A stretch of DNA of 64,000 nucleotides from an uncultured Bacteroidales bacterium (GCA_937876995.1 CALEFD010000019.1:1-64000); one strand, 5' to 3'. Shown: positions 1-8,322, counted from the stretch's first letter. The notes: generated by a model not told the origin, from the letters alone. Numbers and translations are program-made.

Positions 1-33
1 TTGGTTGTTTTGCAAATACAAAAATAACCTAAA

Positions 34-82
34 AGGGCTGAAACCTTTTATGGAATCAGCCCTAATTTTTTTTCTTTTTTTA
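34..82 (+). terminator. Intrinsic terminator of a gene lying left of the window
   Basis: A perfect 8-bp stem (AGGGCTGA at 34-41, TCAGCCCT at 56-63) is followed by a long T-rich run at 66-81. The orientation fits termination of a plus-strand transcript arriving from outside the window. Confidence 0.7.
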
Positions 83-343
83 ACTTTTAGCGGACAGTAA
101 TAGTCCGCAATAACAAGGGAGTTTGGCTCTCCAACAAAGTGTTTTGGTGGGCCATAGGCATCTTTGAAGTGACCGTGTGTCTTGCCATCTATTTCGGTGG
201 TAACGCTCTGCTCTCCCCTATTCGGTGACACACTAACAATAAAAGGCCCAGCTGACCAAGTGAATCAGTTGGGCTTTGGGGGATAAGCATGATTATCTTC
301 TATTATTTTCGTCCAAGAAAGAGGCTTGCTCACCTTTAGTGAT
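64..343. other. Unassigned stretch with a hairpin and a short open frame
   Basis: No gene can be assigned here with confidence. A perfect inverted repeat (GCGGAC at 90-95, GTCCGC at 103-108) sits at the left. A plus-strand frame is open from 91 to a TGA at 226-228 and could start at GTG 139, giving a 29-residue hydrophobic peptide rich in Trp, Ile, Phe and Val. The minus strand is also open over much of the same stretch. Either frame could be the tail of a degraded gene, perhaps from a mobile element, or chance. The hairpin resembles the small palindromes found near element ends, but I see no transposase. Confidence 0.25.
246..274 (-). terminator. Terminator-like hairpin downstream of the AbiH gene
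   Basis: A 10-bp stem (246-255 with 265-274, one G-U pair) is followed by CTTTTATT when read on the minus strand. It lies about 70 bp past the stop codon of the AbiH-family gene. On the plus strand the T run is only three bases, so minus-strand termination is the better reading. Confidence 0.5.
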
Positions 344-1321
344 TTACAATTCCAAATATAGCTGCTTGACCAATAATAAATCTGATAATTCTATTATTTT
401 AAAATCATTAATTTTATAGTTAGAGATGAATTTTTCTATTTTGGTTCTTCCCTTGCCTTCAAAATCAGAGATTTCCCATAAGTTTTTTTCGACACCGACT
501 ACATTTATGATTGCTTCCAAATAAGGTATATCTATTTCAGAAAAAGAGAAACCATAAATATGAATATTTTGGACACCTTTTATGCTATCAAGGAACTCTT
601 TGCTTTTGTCTATTATCGAGTGTACTGGCTTTTGTTGAGAGGCAACACCTGCGATAGCTGCATCTCTTGCTAATTGTTCATGGAGTTGTTCTGCCAATTC
701 AGCCTGCACCTTATAGAACTGTTCAATTTCTTCATCAGTGAGATTATTTGGAGGGTCTGGAATATCTGGCCCAGAATTCATCTTAGCAATGTCCTCATAA
801 GATTTCCCATGTCCTAATATAAAGTCTTCGTTATCATCAACACACCCATGGATATGTATAATATTAGAGGAAGGTATATTATACAGATCTTCTAATGTTT
901 TTGTATAGTTGAACGTAAAAAAGACAGAATCGTTTTGCTCTATTTTAACTTTCTTGTCAGTATGTGGCTTGTTAAGTTGTATTATCCATTCATGAAATCG
1001 CTCACGAATCTCAGCATAAATAGCATTCAATTGGTTCTCAACTTCGATTTGGGCATCTGTCCAAGTTCTATCGCAATGATCTGACAACAAGTCAGGTTGA
1101 TTCTCAAATGCAATATTACTTGAAAATTCCACGGCATCCAATGAAGCTAAATTATTTTCAAAATCAGCCCACCAGTCAGCATCACAATAACCATAAACAT
1201 TTTCGACATCTTCCAATATAGATGGGTAATACTTTCCCATCCAATCTCTAAAATTGCTATAGCTGCTATTTATTTTATGATGGATATCAAAGCCATTACC
1301 TATTATATACAAATGCTTCAT
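344..1321 (-). CDS. AbiH-family abortive infection protein
   Basis: A 325-residue protein with the hallmarks of the AbiH family (phage abortive infection, first known from lactococcal plasmids). The start LYIIGNGFD (residues 4-12) is the glycine-rich family signature. It is followed by a conserved FFTFNYTKTLE segment near 133-144, HIHG near 157 and a late YGFSFSEID near 260. The FNY-HIHG layout resembles SIR2-like nucleotide-binding folds, so an NAD- or nucleotide-directed defence activity is possible; that is inference. No signal peptide or membrane segment is visible, so it should be cytoplasmic. It lies 4 bp after a truncated winged-helix reading frame and ends before a terminator-like hairpin. 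The position next to gene remnants suggests horizontal acquisition. Length is normal and the gene looks intact. Confidence 0.8.
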   Translation of the reverse strand: MKHLYIIGNGFDIHHKINSSYSNFRDWMGKYYPSILEDVENVYGYCDADWWADFENNLASLDAVEFSSNIAFENQPDLLSDHCDRTWTDAQIEVENQLNAIYAEIRERFHEWIIQLNKPHTDKKVKIEQNDSVFFTFNYTKTLEDLYNIPSSNIIHIHGCVDDNEDFILGHGKSYEDIAKMNSGPDIPDPPNNLTDEEIEQFYKVQAELAEQLHEQLARDAAIAGVASQQKPVHSIIDKSKEFLDSIKGVQNIHIYGFSFSEIDIPYLEAIINVVGVEKNLWEISDFEGKGRTKIEKFISNYKINDFKIIELSDLLLVKQLYLEL

Positions 1322-1325
1322 CGTT

Positions 1326-1760
1326 TTATTCTTGTTCCTTTTTTCGTTTTAGCATCATATCCTCACCAAATAATAATTCCCAAAAGCCGCCTTTATCTGG
1401 ACCTACTCGACGGAGATATTTACCACGCATGGCTTCGATATTGCGGTAAATTGAAGTTTCGCTAATTCCGACATTATTTGCCAAGTCAGCTCTCGATATG
1501 TACGGATTTTCTATCACCAGTTCAAGTATCTTGATTCTATTAGCTGTTAATGTCTCTCCCAATGCAGCAGCCTTTTCTCTCAACTTTTCTGTTAGCTTGC
1601 CATGATTTTCTGCTACCTTTTCTGCTACCTTTCCACCGTTTTCTGTTACGTTTCCAGCTTGCTTCTGTACATTTTCTGCTACCTTTGGCACAGTAATCTT
1701 CAGGATGAACTCGTCAGTTCTAAAGGATGGGACATTTAGTTTAACTATTGATAATAGCAA
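1326..1760 (-). pseudogene. C-terminal remnant of an AlbA_2/AAA-4-type transcriptional regulator (winged helix)
   Basis: The last ~120 residues look like the C-terminus of the large ATP-binding AlbA_2 (divergent AAA-4) putative regulators. A VPSFRTDEFILKITVP-type strand is followed by a repetitive VAEKVAEN/LTEKLREK linker, then a winged helix-turn-helix (RADLANNVGISETSIYRNI) and the usual end ..RVGPDKGGFWEL. The N-terminal AlbA_2 and ATPase parts, several hundred residues in intact members, are missing. The open frame starts only with TTG at 1758-1760 and an in-frame stop lies just upstream, so I read it as a broken gene. It could still be expressed as a small DNA-binding protein and, lying 4 bp upstream of the AbiH gene, might regulate it. 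Confidence 0.6.
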
Positions 1761-1893
1761 AAATAGACTATTAGTGACATACGTAGGTTGCTACAATATC
1801 CAAACTCCCATAGAAAGTGACTCAATCAAATTTATAATGGAAGATATAGCTCTTGAATATGCTCCGGAATTTATAATTTCCAAGAAAAGATAA
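1741..1893 (+). pseudogene. Possible 3' remnant of an unidentified plus-strand gene
   Basis: An open plus-strand frame ends in TAA at 1891-1893, exactly where a strong hairpin terminator begins. The ~50 residues encoded (including NRLLVTYVGCY and EYAPEFIISKKR) have the composition of a genuine globular protein C-terminus, but I do not recognise them. Upstream, the frame runs into sequence that belongs to the minus-strand winged-helix remnant. This suggests a junction near 1735-1745 where an island carrying the AbiH gene replaced the rest of this gene. There is no plausible start codon for the remnant itself. Confidence 0.35.
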
Positions 1894-1924
1894 GGGACAC
1901 AGAAAAAAAATTCTGTATCCCTTA
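1891..1924. terminator. Bidirectional hairpin terminator
   Basis: A 14-position stem with one mismatch pairs TAAGGGAcACAGAA (1891-1904) with TTCTGTaTCCCTTA (1911-1924) around a loop of six A. It lies between a plus-strand frame ending at 1893 and a minus-strand operon ending at 1938, so it can serve both. Confidence 0.65.
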
Positions 1925-1937
1925 ATTTATTTCACTC

Positions 1938-2069
1938 TTACTTCTCTTTTGCTTGAGAATTATTCTCTACCTTTTCATTCTGGCTCTTAAGAATACAAGT
2001 ATTGTGAAATTTATACTTTCTATTTGGCTTACCAAGAGCCTTAATATCTGAACTTAACGACCAAAACAT
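1938..2069 (-). CDS. Small hypothetical protein, 43 residues
   Basis: ATG at 2067-2069 begins a 43-codon frame ending at TAA 1938-1940. It starts 18 bp after the stop of the upstream lipoprotein gene and ends just before the bidirectional terminator, so it would be the last gene of the greA operon. The product is basic and Lys/Asn-rich, has no signal peptide or membrane segment, and ends KEK. I recognise no domain. The position argues for a real gene; the small size and lack of a recognisable ribosome binding site argue for caution. Confidence 0.3.
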   Translation of the reverse strand: MFWSLSSDIKALGKPNRKYKFHNTCILKSQNEKVENNSQAKEK

Positions 2070-2087
2070 AATTCAGAGATTTTATAA

Positions 2088-2603
2088 TTAATTTCCAAAC
2101 AAGCTGAAGATACTATTCAGTGATGACACTGCAGATGAAACAGATTCAGATGCTGCAGCAATATTTGCAGCTGTACCCAACACACCTGTAGATGTAGCTG
2201 CATTATTGTGGTTTGCAGCAGCGTTTGTTATAGCCGACAGATCAAGATTTGACATTGTAGTCAAAGCACCCATCACATTCGTAGAATTATTCTTATTAAC
2301 AAGGTTATTTGAGCCTGTAATAAGACCGGTCAGGAAATCTGCATAGAAAGCAGATTTGTCTGTAGTAGTTTTAAGTGACTGAACACCATTAACCAAAGAA
2401 GCCATCTGCATCATTGTGCCGATATTAGTCATATCAATCTTACCTGTTGACTGATATGTTGTGTAGAGGTTTCTTAATGCAACACCTGAAGCATTTCCGC
2501 TTTTTGACGCTTCTGAATTACCACCGGCTGCGCCACCCAATACACCACAAGAAGCAAAAGTTACCATTGCAACCAATGCCAAGATGATAGATTTGATTTT
2601 CAT
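2088..2603 (-). CDS. Small predicted lipoprotein of unknown function
   Basis: A 171-residue protein with a lipoprotein signal peptide: Lys-rich start, hydrophobic segment, lipobox FASC with the acylated Cys near residue 19. The mature part is low-complexity, rich in Ala, Ser, Asn, Thr and Gly, with predicted amphipathic helical stretches and no Cys beyond the lipobox. It has no recognisable enzymatic motif. It follows the HIT gene by 19 bp in the greA operon. Proteins of this sort, annotated only as hypothetical, are common in Bacteroidales; the role is unknown, with anchoring in the inner leaflet of the outer membrane or at the cell surface likely. Confidence 0.7.
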   Translation of the reverse strand: MKIKSIILALVAMVTFASCGVLGGAAGGNSEASKSGNASGVALRNLYTTYQSTGKIDMTNIGTMMQMASLVNGVQSLKTTTDKSAFYADFLTGLITGSNNLVNKNNSTNVMGALTTMSNLDLSAITNAAANHNNAATSTGVLGTAANIAAASESVSSAVSSLNSIFSLFGN

Positions 2604-2622
2604 ATTCTACTATTTTAGATTA

Positions 2623-3012
2623 TTACAATTCATTTTTAATAGCATTTGCTATTTCGGCATACTCTTCGTCAGAAAGTTTCAGACGAGGATTGCTAAACTG
2701 CAAATCTTTCTCGCTCTGCAAAGGAACAAGATGTATATGTGCATGAGGCACCTCCAAACCCAACACAGCCTGACCTATACGCAAACATGGGATTGCTTTT
2801 TTCTGAGCAATAGCTATCTTCTTTGCAAACAGATGCAACTCAGTAAGTTCCTGATCTGTCAAATCAAAGATGTAATCCACTTCGCGTTTAGGCACAACCA
2901 AAGTATGTCCTTTTGCCAAAGGGCTGATATCAAGAAACGCAAAACAATTTTCGGTTTCTGCTATCTTATGGCATGGTATTTCGCCTGCAATAATTCTACT
3001 GAAGATTGTCAT
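2623..3012 (-). CDS. HIT family nucleotide hydrolase/transferase
   Basis: A 129-residue cytoplasmic protein of the histidine triad superfamily, Hint-like branch. The start TIFSRIIAGEIPCHKI and the central GHTLVVPKREV are standard. The triad H-A-H-I-H lies at residues 90-94 (His90, His92, His94), and the middle His is expected to form the nucleotidyl intermediate. Hint proteins hydrolyse purine-nucleoside phosphoramidates, so that is the likely chemistry; the physiological substrate is unknown. It sits 10 bp after greA and is presumably co-transcribed with it, a pairing I recall in other Bacteroidales. Length is typical for the family. Confidence 0.92.
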   Translation of the reverse strand: MTIFSRIIAGEIPCHKIAETENCFAFLDISPLAKGHTLVVPKREVDYIFDLTDQELTELHLFAKKIAIAQKKAIPCLRIGQAVLGLEVPHAHIHLVPLQSEKDLQFSNPRLKLSDEEYAEIANAIKNEL

Positions 3013-3022
3013 AATGCTACAA

Positions 3023-3487
3023 TTAAATGGTTATTTCCAATATTTCAAAACCAATCTTTCCACTTGGAATTGTAATCTCGGCAACTTCGCCTACACTCTT
3101 ACCCAGCAAACCTTTTGCTATTGGAGTGTTACAGGAAATTTTACCTGCTTTAAGGTCTGCTTCACTTTCAGGAACAATAGTATATGTCACTACCGCATTG
3201 TTCTTTGTGTTGCGAAGTTTCACTTTAGTCAAAATCTGCACAGTAGATGTATCTATCATAGATTCATCTATCAACTTTGCATCGGCTATCTGCAACTTCA
3301 GTTGTGCAATCTTTGATTCAAGCATTGCCTGTGCCTCCTTAGCAGCATCATACTCTGCATTCTCTGACAAATCGCCCTTATCGCGAGCCTCAGCTATCTG
3401 CTGAATAATTTCAGGACGACGAACGTTCTCCAAAAACTGTAATTCGGCCACCAACTTTTTGTAGCCATCTTCCGACATATAAGCCAT
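3023..3487 (-). CDS. greA: Transcription elongation factor GreA
   Basis: A 154-residue GreA: an N-terminal coiled coil (residues ~1-75, with the family segment GDLSENAEYDAAKEAQ whose acidic tip residues stimulate RNA cleavage by RNA polymerase) followed by the FKBP-like C-terminal domain ending in PIAKGLLGKSVGEVAEI. It rescues backtracked RNA polymerase. It is the first gene of a minus-strand operon with the HIT protein, a lipoprotein and a small frame. The ATG at 3487 fits the family length. A promoter match and a complete terminator hairpin both lie upstream of the start codon, suggesting premature termination in the leader. Confidence 0.95.
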   Translation of the reverse strand: MAYMSEDGYKKLVAELQFLENVRRPEIIQQIAEARDKGDLSENAEYDAAKEAQAMLESKIAQLKLQIADAKLIDESMIDTSTVQILTKVKLRNTKNNAVVTYTIVPESEADLKAGKISCNTPIAKGLLGKSVGEVAEITIPSGKIGFEILEITI

Positions 3488-3527
3488 ATCTGATTCTTAT
3501 TTTATTTGTTATCACTTAAAAAAGATG

Positions 3528-3568
3528 AAAAAAGAATTCCAACACTCCTACGGTTAATGTTGGAACCC
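3528..3568 (-). terminator. Intrinsic terminator inside the apparent greA leader
   Basis: On the minus strand an 11-bp stem (3568-3558 with 3544-3534, two G-U pairs) is followed by six U (3533-3528). It lies 75 bp past the stop of the thioredoxin-fold lipoprotein and 40 bp before the greA start. It can end the pnp operon, but a promoter match at 3596-3626 lies upstream of it, so greA transcripts from that promoter would also have to read through. Confidence 0.75.
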
Positions 3569-3595
3569 TTTTAAATAATCTTGTTTGCTTCTACG

Positions 3596-3626
3596 CAAAG
3601 ATAAGACGTTTATTCTATATCTGCAA
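3596..3626 (-). promoter_or_regulatory. Putative greA promoter (Bacteroidetes type)
   Basis: Read on the minus strand, TTG (3626-3624) is followed after 20 nt by TATCTTTG (3603-3596), a full match to TAnnTTTG with correct spacing. A start site near 3589 would give a leader of about 100 nt containing the terminator hairpin. Confidence 0.5.
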
Positions 3627-3643
3627 CTTTTTAGCCAAACATT

Positions 3644-4813
3644 TTACTTTAACAACTTTTCTATCTTCTCTTCAAGGCCTTCAAAAGCCTGCAATCTTTC
3701 CACCAGTTCACCTTCTTTATTTATAAGGAAAGCAGATGGTAAAGCAGAGACTCTATAACTTGCTGCAACCACTGAATTTGCGCCGCTTTCATCGCGAACA
3801 CAAGTCCATGGCAAATTAGCTGCTCCGGTTATCCAATAATGTTCATCAGCATCTAACGACACCTGATATATGGTAAAACCTTTCTCTGCATATTTGTTAT
3901 ACAGATTACGCAACAGCAAATTATATCCTGCAGAATAATCACTTTTAAAAACTGTAAAGTCTAACAGCACTACCTGACCTTTCAGATCGGTCAGCTTCTG
4001 TTCTACTCCACGATAATCAGGAAGTTTAATATCTATAATTCCTGATTGTACAGTTATCTCTTCCAGACGCGCCAATGTCTCTTCCGACGCCGGCTTTGCC
4101 GGTGCAGTCATGGTCATACCTTTCATTGCAATATTGTGCAGATGTTTTGTTCTGACTGCATCAGGATAGAGTAAATCCATCTGAGTAGCTACCGATGCAA
4201 AACATTTTGCATCCTGACGATCTGCTTGAGCGTTGAAAAGCGAAGCACCTCTTACTGTCATAAAAAGAGCATAATAAGCCGATGGAGAAGCCGGATTTGA
4301 AAGTATGTACTCATTCTTTATTTTTGTTTTGAATACATCAATAGTCTCCTGTAGCTTACTATTCATAGTTCCTACTTCAACACCATTAAAGCCCTGCAAC
4401 ATCTTGTTTATCTCTTGTGTAATGCCTATCTGCTCCATAACCAAATCTTTAAGTCTATTACATTCCTCAGAACCTTCAACCTTATAAGATACAGCCATAG
4501 ATGGTAATGCAGAATATACAGAAATTGTCTCTGTAGAATCTACTACCAAGTTAATAAACTGTTTGTCTATGCGCAGGCGATATAATTCAAAACAGTCTGT
4601 TGTTTCAGAATACGAGAGGCTAAATTTTCCATCTTCGCCTAACTTTACAGAATCTACTGTCTCTACTTTATTTACGCCTATCTTGTCAAGATACAGTGTC
4701 TTTTCGTTTGCTTCCAGTATTTCACCATTAATAGTGAACCTGCCAACTTTTTGTTGACAGGCCACTGTTATTAGCAATACCGATAGCAATATCAGTAAAT
4801 TACTTCTCTTCAT
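3644..4813 (-). CDS. AhpC/TSA thioredoxin-fold lipoprotein with DUF4369, lacking CxxC
   Basis: A 389-residue lipoprotein. I place the start at ATG 4811-4813 because the residues after it ([21 protein letters not shown]) form a perfect lipoprotein signal with acylated Cys near 19; a longer open frame reaches into pnp but would bury the signal. Residues ~25-130 are a DUF4369 domain (FTINGEI..TLYLDKI...[14 protein letters not shown]). Residues ~245-389 have the thioredoxin-like fold of TlpA/ResA relatives ([11 protein letters not shown]...[18 protein letters not shown]). Where relatives carry WxxWCxPC, this protein has [11 protein letters not shown], so both redox cysteines are gone. It is therefore unlikely to reduce disulfides and may be a binding or chaperone derivative. 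The start overlaps the pnp stop by 14 bp, implying translational coupling. Confidence 0.85.
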   Translation of the reverse strand: MKRSNLLILLSVLLITVACQQKVGRFTINGEILEANEKTLYLDKIGVNKVETVDSVKLGEDGKFSLSYSETTDCFELYRLRIDKQFINLVVDSTETISVYSALPSMAVSYKVEGSEECNRLKDLVMEQIGITQEINKMLQGFNGVEVGTMNSKLQETIDVFKTKIKNEYILSNPASPSAYYALFMTVRGASLFNAQADRQDAKCFASVATQMDLLYPDAVRTKHLHNIAMKGMTMTAPAKPASEETLARLEEITVQSGIIDIKLPDYRGVEQKLTDLKGQVVLLDFTVFKSDYSAGYNLLLRNLYNKYAEKGFTIYQVSLDADEHYWITGAANLPWTCVRDESGANSVVAASYRVSALPSAFLINKEGELVERLQAFEGLEEKIEKLLK

Positions 4814-7040
4814 TTTCTTTTCTGTTGTTGTGGTGGAAATTACCGCCTTCACCTCTTTCCGGACGTGGTCCGCGCTGAGGACGCTGAGGTCTTTCCTGAT
4901 AACCTTCCGGTTTTTCAATCAAAACTCTGCGTGACAATTTGAACTTACCTGTCTTCTGGTCAATATCTATCAGTTTAACCTGAATCTTATCGCCTTCTTT
5001 AATTTCAGCCTGTTCTATTGTTTCGTAACGTTTCCAGTCAATTTCTGAAATGTGCAGCAAACCATCTTTACCAGGCATAAATTCTACAAATAGACCGTAT
5101 GGCATTACGCTGCGTACAGTTCCTTCATATACTTCGCCTACTTCCGGAACAGCAACTATAGCACGAATCTTTGCAATTGCAGCATCAATGCTCTCTTTAC
5201 AAGTAGCAGCAATCTCTATTCTGCCAACACCGTCTATCTCTTCTATGCTAATATTTGCACCGGTCTCTTCCTGCATTCCCTGAATAATCTTACCGCCCGG
5301 GCCTATTACAGCACCGATAAAGTCTTTAGGAATTATCATTGTTTCAATGCGAGGAGCATGTGGTTTCAAATCAGGACGTGGTTCTGCAAGACATTCCTGA
5401 ATCTTACCAAGTATATGTTCTCGACCTGCTTTTGCCTGTGCCAATGCCTTTTCCAGAATTTCATATGAAAGACCATCACACTTGATATCCATCTGTGTTG
5501 CAGTAAGACCCTTTACAGTACCGGTTGTCTTAAAGTCCATATCGCCCAAATGATCTTCATCACCAAGAATATCGCTAAGAACAGCATATTTATCTTCACC
5601 CGGATTTTTGATAAGCCCCATTGCAATACCTGAAACAGGATTTGCAATCTTAACACCTGCATCCATAAGTGCCAATGTACCGGCACAAACTGTAGCCATT
5701 GAAGAAGAACCGTTTGATTCCAATATATCTGATACTACACGTACACAATATGGATAATCTGCAGGAATCTGGCCCTTCAATGCACGCCATGCCAAATGTC
5801 CGTGACCTATTTCACGACGACCTGTGCTGCGCTGTGCTTTAGCTTCGCCGGTACAGAATGGAGGGAAGTTATAGTGCAACAGGAAACGTTCATCATGTTG
5901 GTCAAGCACATCGTCCACCATCTTTTCATCATCCTTAGTACCCAATGTTACAGAGCAGAGAGCCTGTGTTTCACCGCGAGTAAATACTGAAGAACCGTGA
6001 GGACCGGGCAGATAACCTGCTTCACACCAAATTGGGCGGATTTCTGTTGTCTGGCGGCCATCCAAACGTTTACCTTCATCCAAAATACAACGACGCATAG
6101 CATCGCGTTCTACATCGTGATAGTAACGGTCTATCAAAGCGTTCTTTTCTGCCAATTCAGCTTCGTCCATGTCGGCATGAGCTTCATTGTAAGCAGCCTT
6201 GAATTCATCGCGAACAGCATCAAAGTTCTCCTGACGTGAATGTTTGTCTGTATTACCTGCAGCAGCCAGTTCGTATGATTTCTGATAGCAAGCATCTTTT
6301 ACAGCCTGACGAAGTTCTTCATCATTAACTTCGTGGCAATATTCACGTTTTTCTACCTTACCCACTGCTTCTGTAAGTTCCATCTGAACCTGACAGTGCT
6401 TCTTAATCTCTTCGTGGGCAGCCTTCATTGCGCCAAGCAAATCGGCTTCTGAAACCTCTTTCATTTCGCCCTCTACCATCATAATGTTGTCGTAGGTAGC
6501 AGCTACCATAACATCCATATCGGCCTCTTCAAGCTGTTTGAAAGTTGGGTTGATAACATATTCTCCATCTATGCGGGCTACACGAACTTCCGAAATAGGA
6601 CCCTGGAATGGGATGTCTGACACTGCAAGAGCAGCTGATGCTGCCAAACCTGCAAATGCATCAGGCATCTGTTCGCCATCTGCCGAATAGAGTATGATAT
6701 TTACATAAACTTCTGCATGATAGTTATCTGGGAAGAGCGGACGCAGAGCGCGGTCAACCAGACGGCAAGTTAGGATCTCGTAATCAGAAGGACGGCCTTC
6801 GCGTTTTGTAAAGCCACCCGGATAGCGTCCGATTGCTGCATATTTCTCTCTGTACTCTACCTGTAAAGGCATAAAATCTGTTCCGGGAACTGCATCTTTA
6901 GCGGCACATACAGTGGCCAGAAGCATAGTCTTACCGCAAGTCAGCATAACTGCTCCATCGGCTTGTTTTGCCAGTTTCCCGGTCTCCAGCTTGACAATTC
7001 TTCCATCAGGCAGCTGGAACTCTTTTGTTACAATGTTCAT
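4800..7040 (-). CDS. pnp: Polyribonucleotide nucleotidyltransferase (PNPase)
   Basis: A 746-residue PNPase of normal size. Two RNase PH domains (roughly 1-210 and 320-550) flank an alpha-helical region. They are followed by a KH domain (from ~567, with the GxxG loop in VIGPGGKII) and an S1 domain (~632-705, [17 protein letters not shown]). An Arg/Gly/Pro-rich tail of ~40 residues ends NNRKENEEK. Conserved catalytic segments are visible, including [15 protein letters not shown] and the [10 protein letters not shown] motif. It degrades RNA 3'-5' phosphorolytically in the cytoplasm. A good promoter match lies just upstream, and the next gene overlaps its stop. Confidence 0.97.
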   Translation of the reverse strand: MNIVTKEFQLPDGRIVKLETGKLAKQADGAVMLTCGKTMLLATVCAAKDAVPGTDFMPLQVEYREKYAAIGRYPGGFTKREGRPSDYEILTCRLVDRALRPLFPDNYHAEVYVNIILYSADGEQMPDAFAGLAASAALAVSDIPFQGPISEVRVARIDGEYVINPTFKQLEEADMDVMVAATYDNIMMVEGEMKEVSEADLLGAMKAAHEEIKKHCQVQMELTEAVGKVEKREYCHEVNDEELRQAVKDACYQKSYELAAAGNTDKHSRQENFDAVRDEFKAAYNEAHADMDEAELAEKNALIDRYYHDVERDAMRRCILDEGKRLDGRQTTEIRPIWCEAGYLPGPHGSSVFTRGETQALCSVTLGTKDDEKMVDDVLDQHDERFLLHYNFPPFCTGEAKAQRSTGRREIGHGHLAWRALKGQIPADYPYCVRVVSDILESNGSSSMATVCAGTLALMDAGVKIANPVSGIAMGLIKNPGEDKYAVLSDILGDEDHLGDMDFKTTGTVKGLTATQMDIKCDGLSYEILEKALAQAKAGREHILGKIQECLAEPRPDLKPHAPRIETMIIPKDFIGAVIGPGGKIIQGMQEETGANISIEEIDGVGRIEIAATCKESIDAAIAKIRAIVAVPEVGEVYEGTVRSVMPYGLFVEFMPGKDGLLHISEIDWKRYETIEQAEIKEGDKIQVKLIDIDQKTGKFKLSRRVLIEKPEGYQERPQRPQRGPRPERGEGGNFHHNNRKENEEK

Positions 7041-7072
7041 CTTTTAAAAACGTATAAATAAGTAAATTGGGG

Positions 7073-7103
7073 CAAATATAGTAAATTTCATTGTAAGATA
7101 CAA
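7073..7103 (-). promoter_or_regulatory. Putative pnp promoter
   Basis: On the minus strand TTG (7103-7101), a 20-nt spacer and TATATTTG (7080-7073) match the Bacteroidetes consensus. A start site near 7066 would give a leader of about 25 nt. Confidence 0.6.
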
Positions 7104-7176
7104 TAGTTACCCCATATAGCTTCAATCTGCTCCATACATTTATTATAATATGTTAGCAGATGTCAATAAATATTCC

Positions 7177-7184
7177 GACTTTTG
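7177..7184 (+). promoter_or_regulatory. Weak -7 element upstream of the aminotransferase operon
   Basis: GACTTTTG matches TAnnTTTG except for the first base and is followed by C as usual. No good TTG lies at the right distance upstream. The position would favour translation from ATG 7207 (or 7198) over ATG 7150. I see no cobalamin riboswitch in the short region between pnp and this operon. Confidence 0.3.
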
Positions 7185-7206
7185 CATCTCAATTTTTATG
7201 GAATAT

Positions 7207-8322
7207 ATGTCTGAAAAGCGGCAAATCACGGTAACTGCTCCGTTACTACCAAATCTTGATGAATTCCAATCTCTGTTGAAAGAGATTTGGGATAGTAAAT
7301 GGATTACCAACAACGGCAGTTTCCACAAACAGTTGGAAAAAGAGTTGGCATCGTACTTAAAAGTGCCATACTTAAGCCTTTTCACAAACGGAACCTTACC
7401 GCTTATCACCGCGTTGCAGGCACTGCAAATCAAGGGCGAAGTAATTACCACTCCCTACAGTTTTGTTGCCACCACACACTCTTTATGGTGGAACGGCATC
7501 AAACCTGTTTTTGTAGATATAGATCTTGCAACCGGCAATATAGACCCTGATAAAATTGAGGCAGCCATCACTCCACAGACCACTGCCATAATGCCGGTAC
7601 ACGTTTACGGCAAACCTTGCGACACTAAGCGTATTCAGGAGATAGCCGATAAATACGGATTAAAGGTTATTTACGATGCTGCCCACGCCTTTGGAGTGGA
7701 AGAAAACGGTGAAAGCATACTTAATGCGGGCGATATGAGTACACTGAGTTTCCACGCAACAAAAGTTTACAACACCATAGAGGGCGGAGCATTGATTATG
7801 CACGACGAAAAAACCAAGAAAGAGATAGATTATCTGAAGAACTTTGGTTTTGCAGGCGAAACAGAAGTGGTAGGTCCCGGAATAAACAGCAAAATGGATG
7901 AGATTCGTGCAGCATACGGCATACTTAACCTGCGTCAGGTAGATGCAGCTATAGAAGCACGTCATAAGATAGCTGTGGAGTACCGCAAAGCATTCAGAGG
8001 ATTGGAAGGAATCACATTTATGGACGATATGCCGGGAGTAAAACACAACTACTCCTATTTTCCAATCTTTGTAGATGCCGATAAATATGGCGAAACACGA
8101 GATGAGCTGTACTTCCGTATGCGGGAAGAAAACGTATATGGACGCAGATATTTCTATCCGCTTATAAGCGAATTTGCAACATACAGAGACCTGCCAAGCG
8201 CATCGAAAGAGAACCTGCCAAACGCACATAGAATGGCAGATTCCGTTATCTGCCTGCCTATGCATCACGAACTTAGTGACAGCGATTTAGTAAGAATTAT
8301 CGATACTATAAAAAGAGTATGA
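7207..8322 (+). CDS. DegT/DnrJ/EryC1-family PLP aminotransferase
   Basis: A 371-residue aminotransferase of the sugar-aminotransferase family. Visible motifs: the substrate/PLP region FTNGTLPLITALQAL, the TTPYSFVATTHSLWWNGIKP strand, DAAHAFG with the PLP-contacting Asp, and STLSFHATKVYNTIEGGAL with the Schiff-base lysine at K186. These enzymes usually aminate keto-sugars bound to dTDP or UDP using glutamate. Here the neighbours suggest the substrate may instead be a small keto compound of the pathway. I chose ATG 7207 because the domain begins directly after it; ATG 7150 and ATG 7198 are upstream in-frame alternatives. It is the first gene of a tight six-gene operon and overlaps the ATP-grasp gene by 4 bp. 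Confidence 0.88.
   Translation: MSEKRQITVTAPLLPNLDEFQSLLKEIWDSKWITNNGSFHKQLEKELASYLKVPYLSLFTNGTLPLITALQALQIKGEVITTPYSFVATTHSLWWNGIKPVFVDIDLATGNIDPDKIEAAITPQTTAIMPVHVYGKPCDTKRIQEIADKYGLKVIYDAAHAFGVEENGESILNAGDMSTLSFHATKVYNTIEGGALIMHDEKTKKEIDYLKNFGFAGETEVVGPGINSKMDEIRAAYGILNLRQVDAAIEARHKIAVEYRKAFRGLEGITFMDDMPGVKHNYSYFPIFVDADKYGETRDELYFRMREENVYGRRYFYPLISEFATYRDLPSASKENLPNAHRMADSVICLPMHHELSDSDLVRIIDTIKRV

Noticed and set aside
64..343. tRNA gene at the left edge
   Set aside because: The GCGGAC/GTCCGC palindrome is a simple hairpin; no cloverleaf arms, T-loop or CCA end can be drawn.
2584..3316. Plus-strand frames opposite the HIT and greA genes
   Set aside because: Cys/Phe-rich shadow translations with no family features; the minus strand carries two unmistakable genes.
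4814..4918. N-terminal extension of the thioredoxin-fold lipoprotein into pnp
   Set aside because: It would put 35 basic residues before a perfect lipoprotein signal peptide; the internal ATG at 4813 is the better start.
7041..7206. Cobalamin riboswitch upstream of the B12-protein operon
   Set aside because: The region is too short once the pnp promoter is subtracted, and no B12-box-like conserved segment is visible.
7660..8268. A 202-codon minus-strand frame opposite the aminotransferase gene
   Set aside because: Composition is Cys/His/Phe-rich and motif-free, as expected for the antisense of a conserved PLP enzyme.
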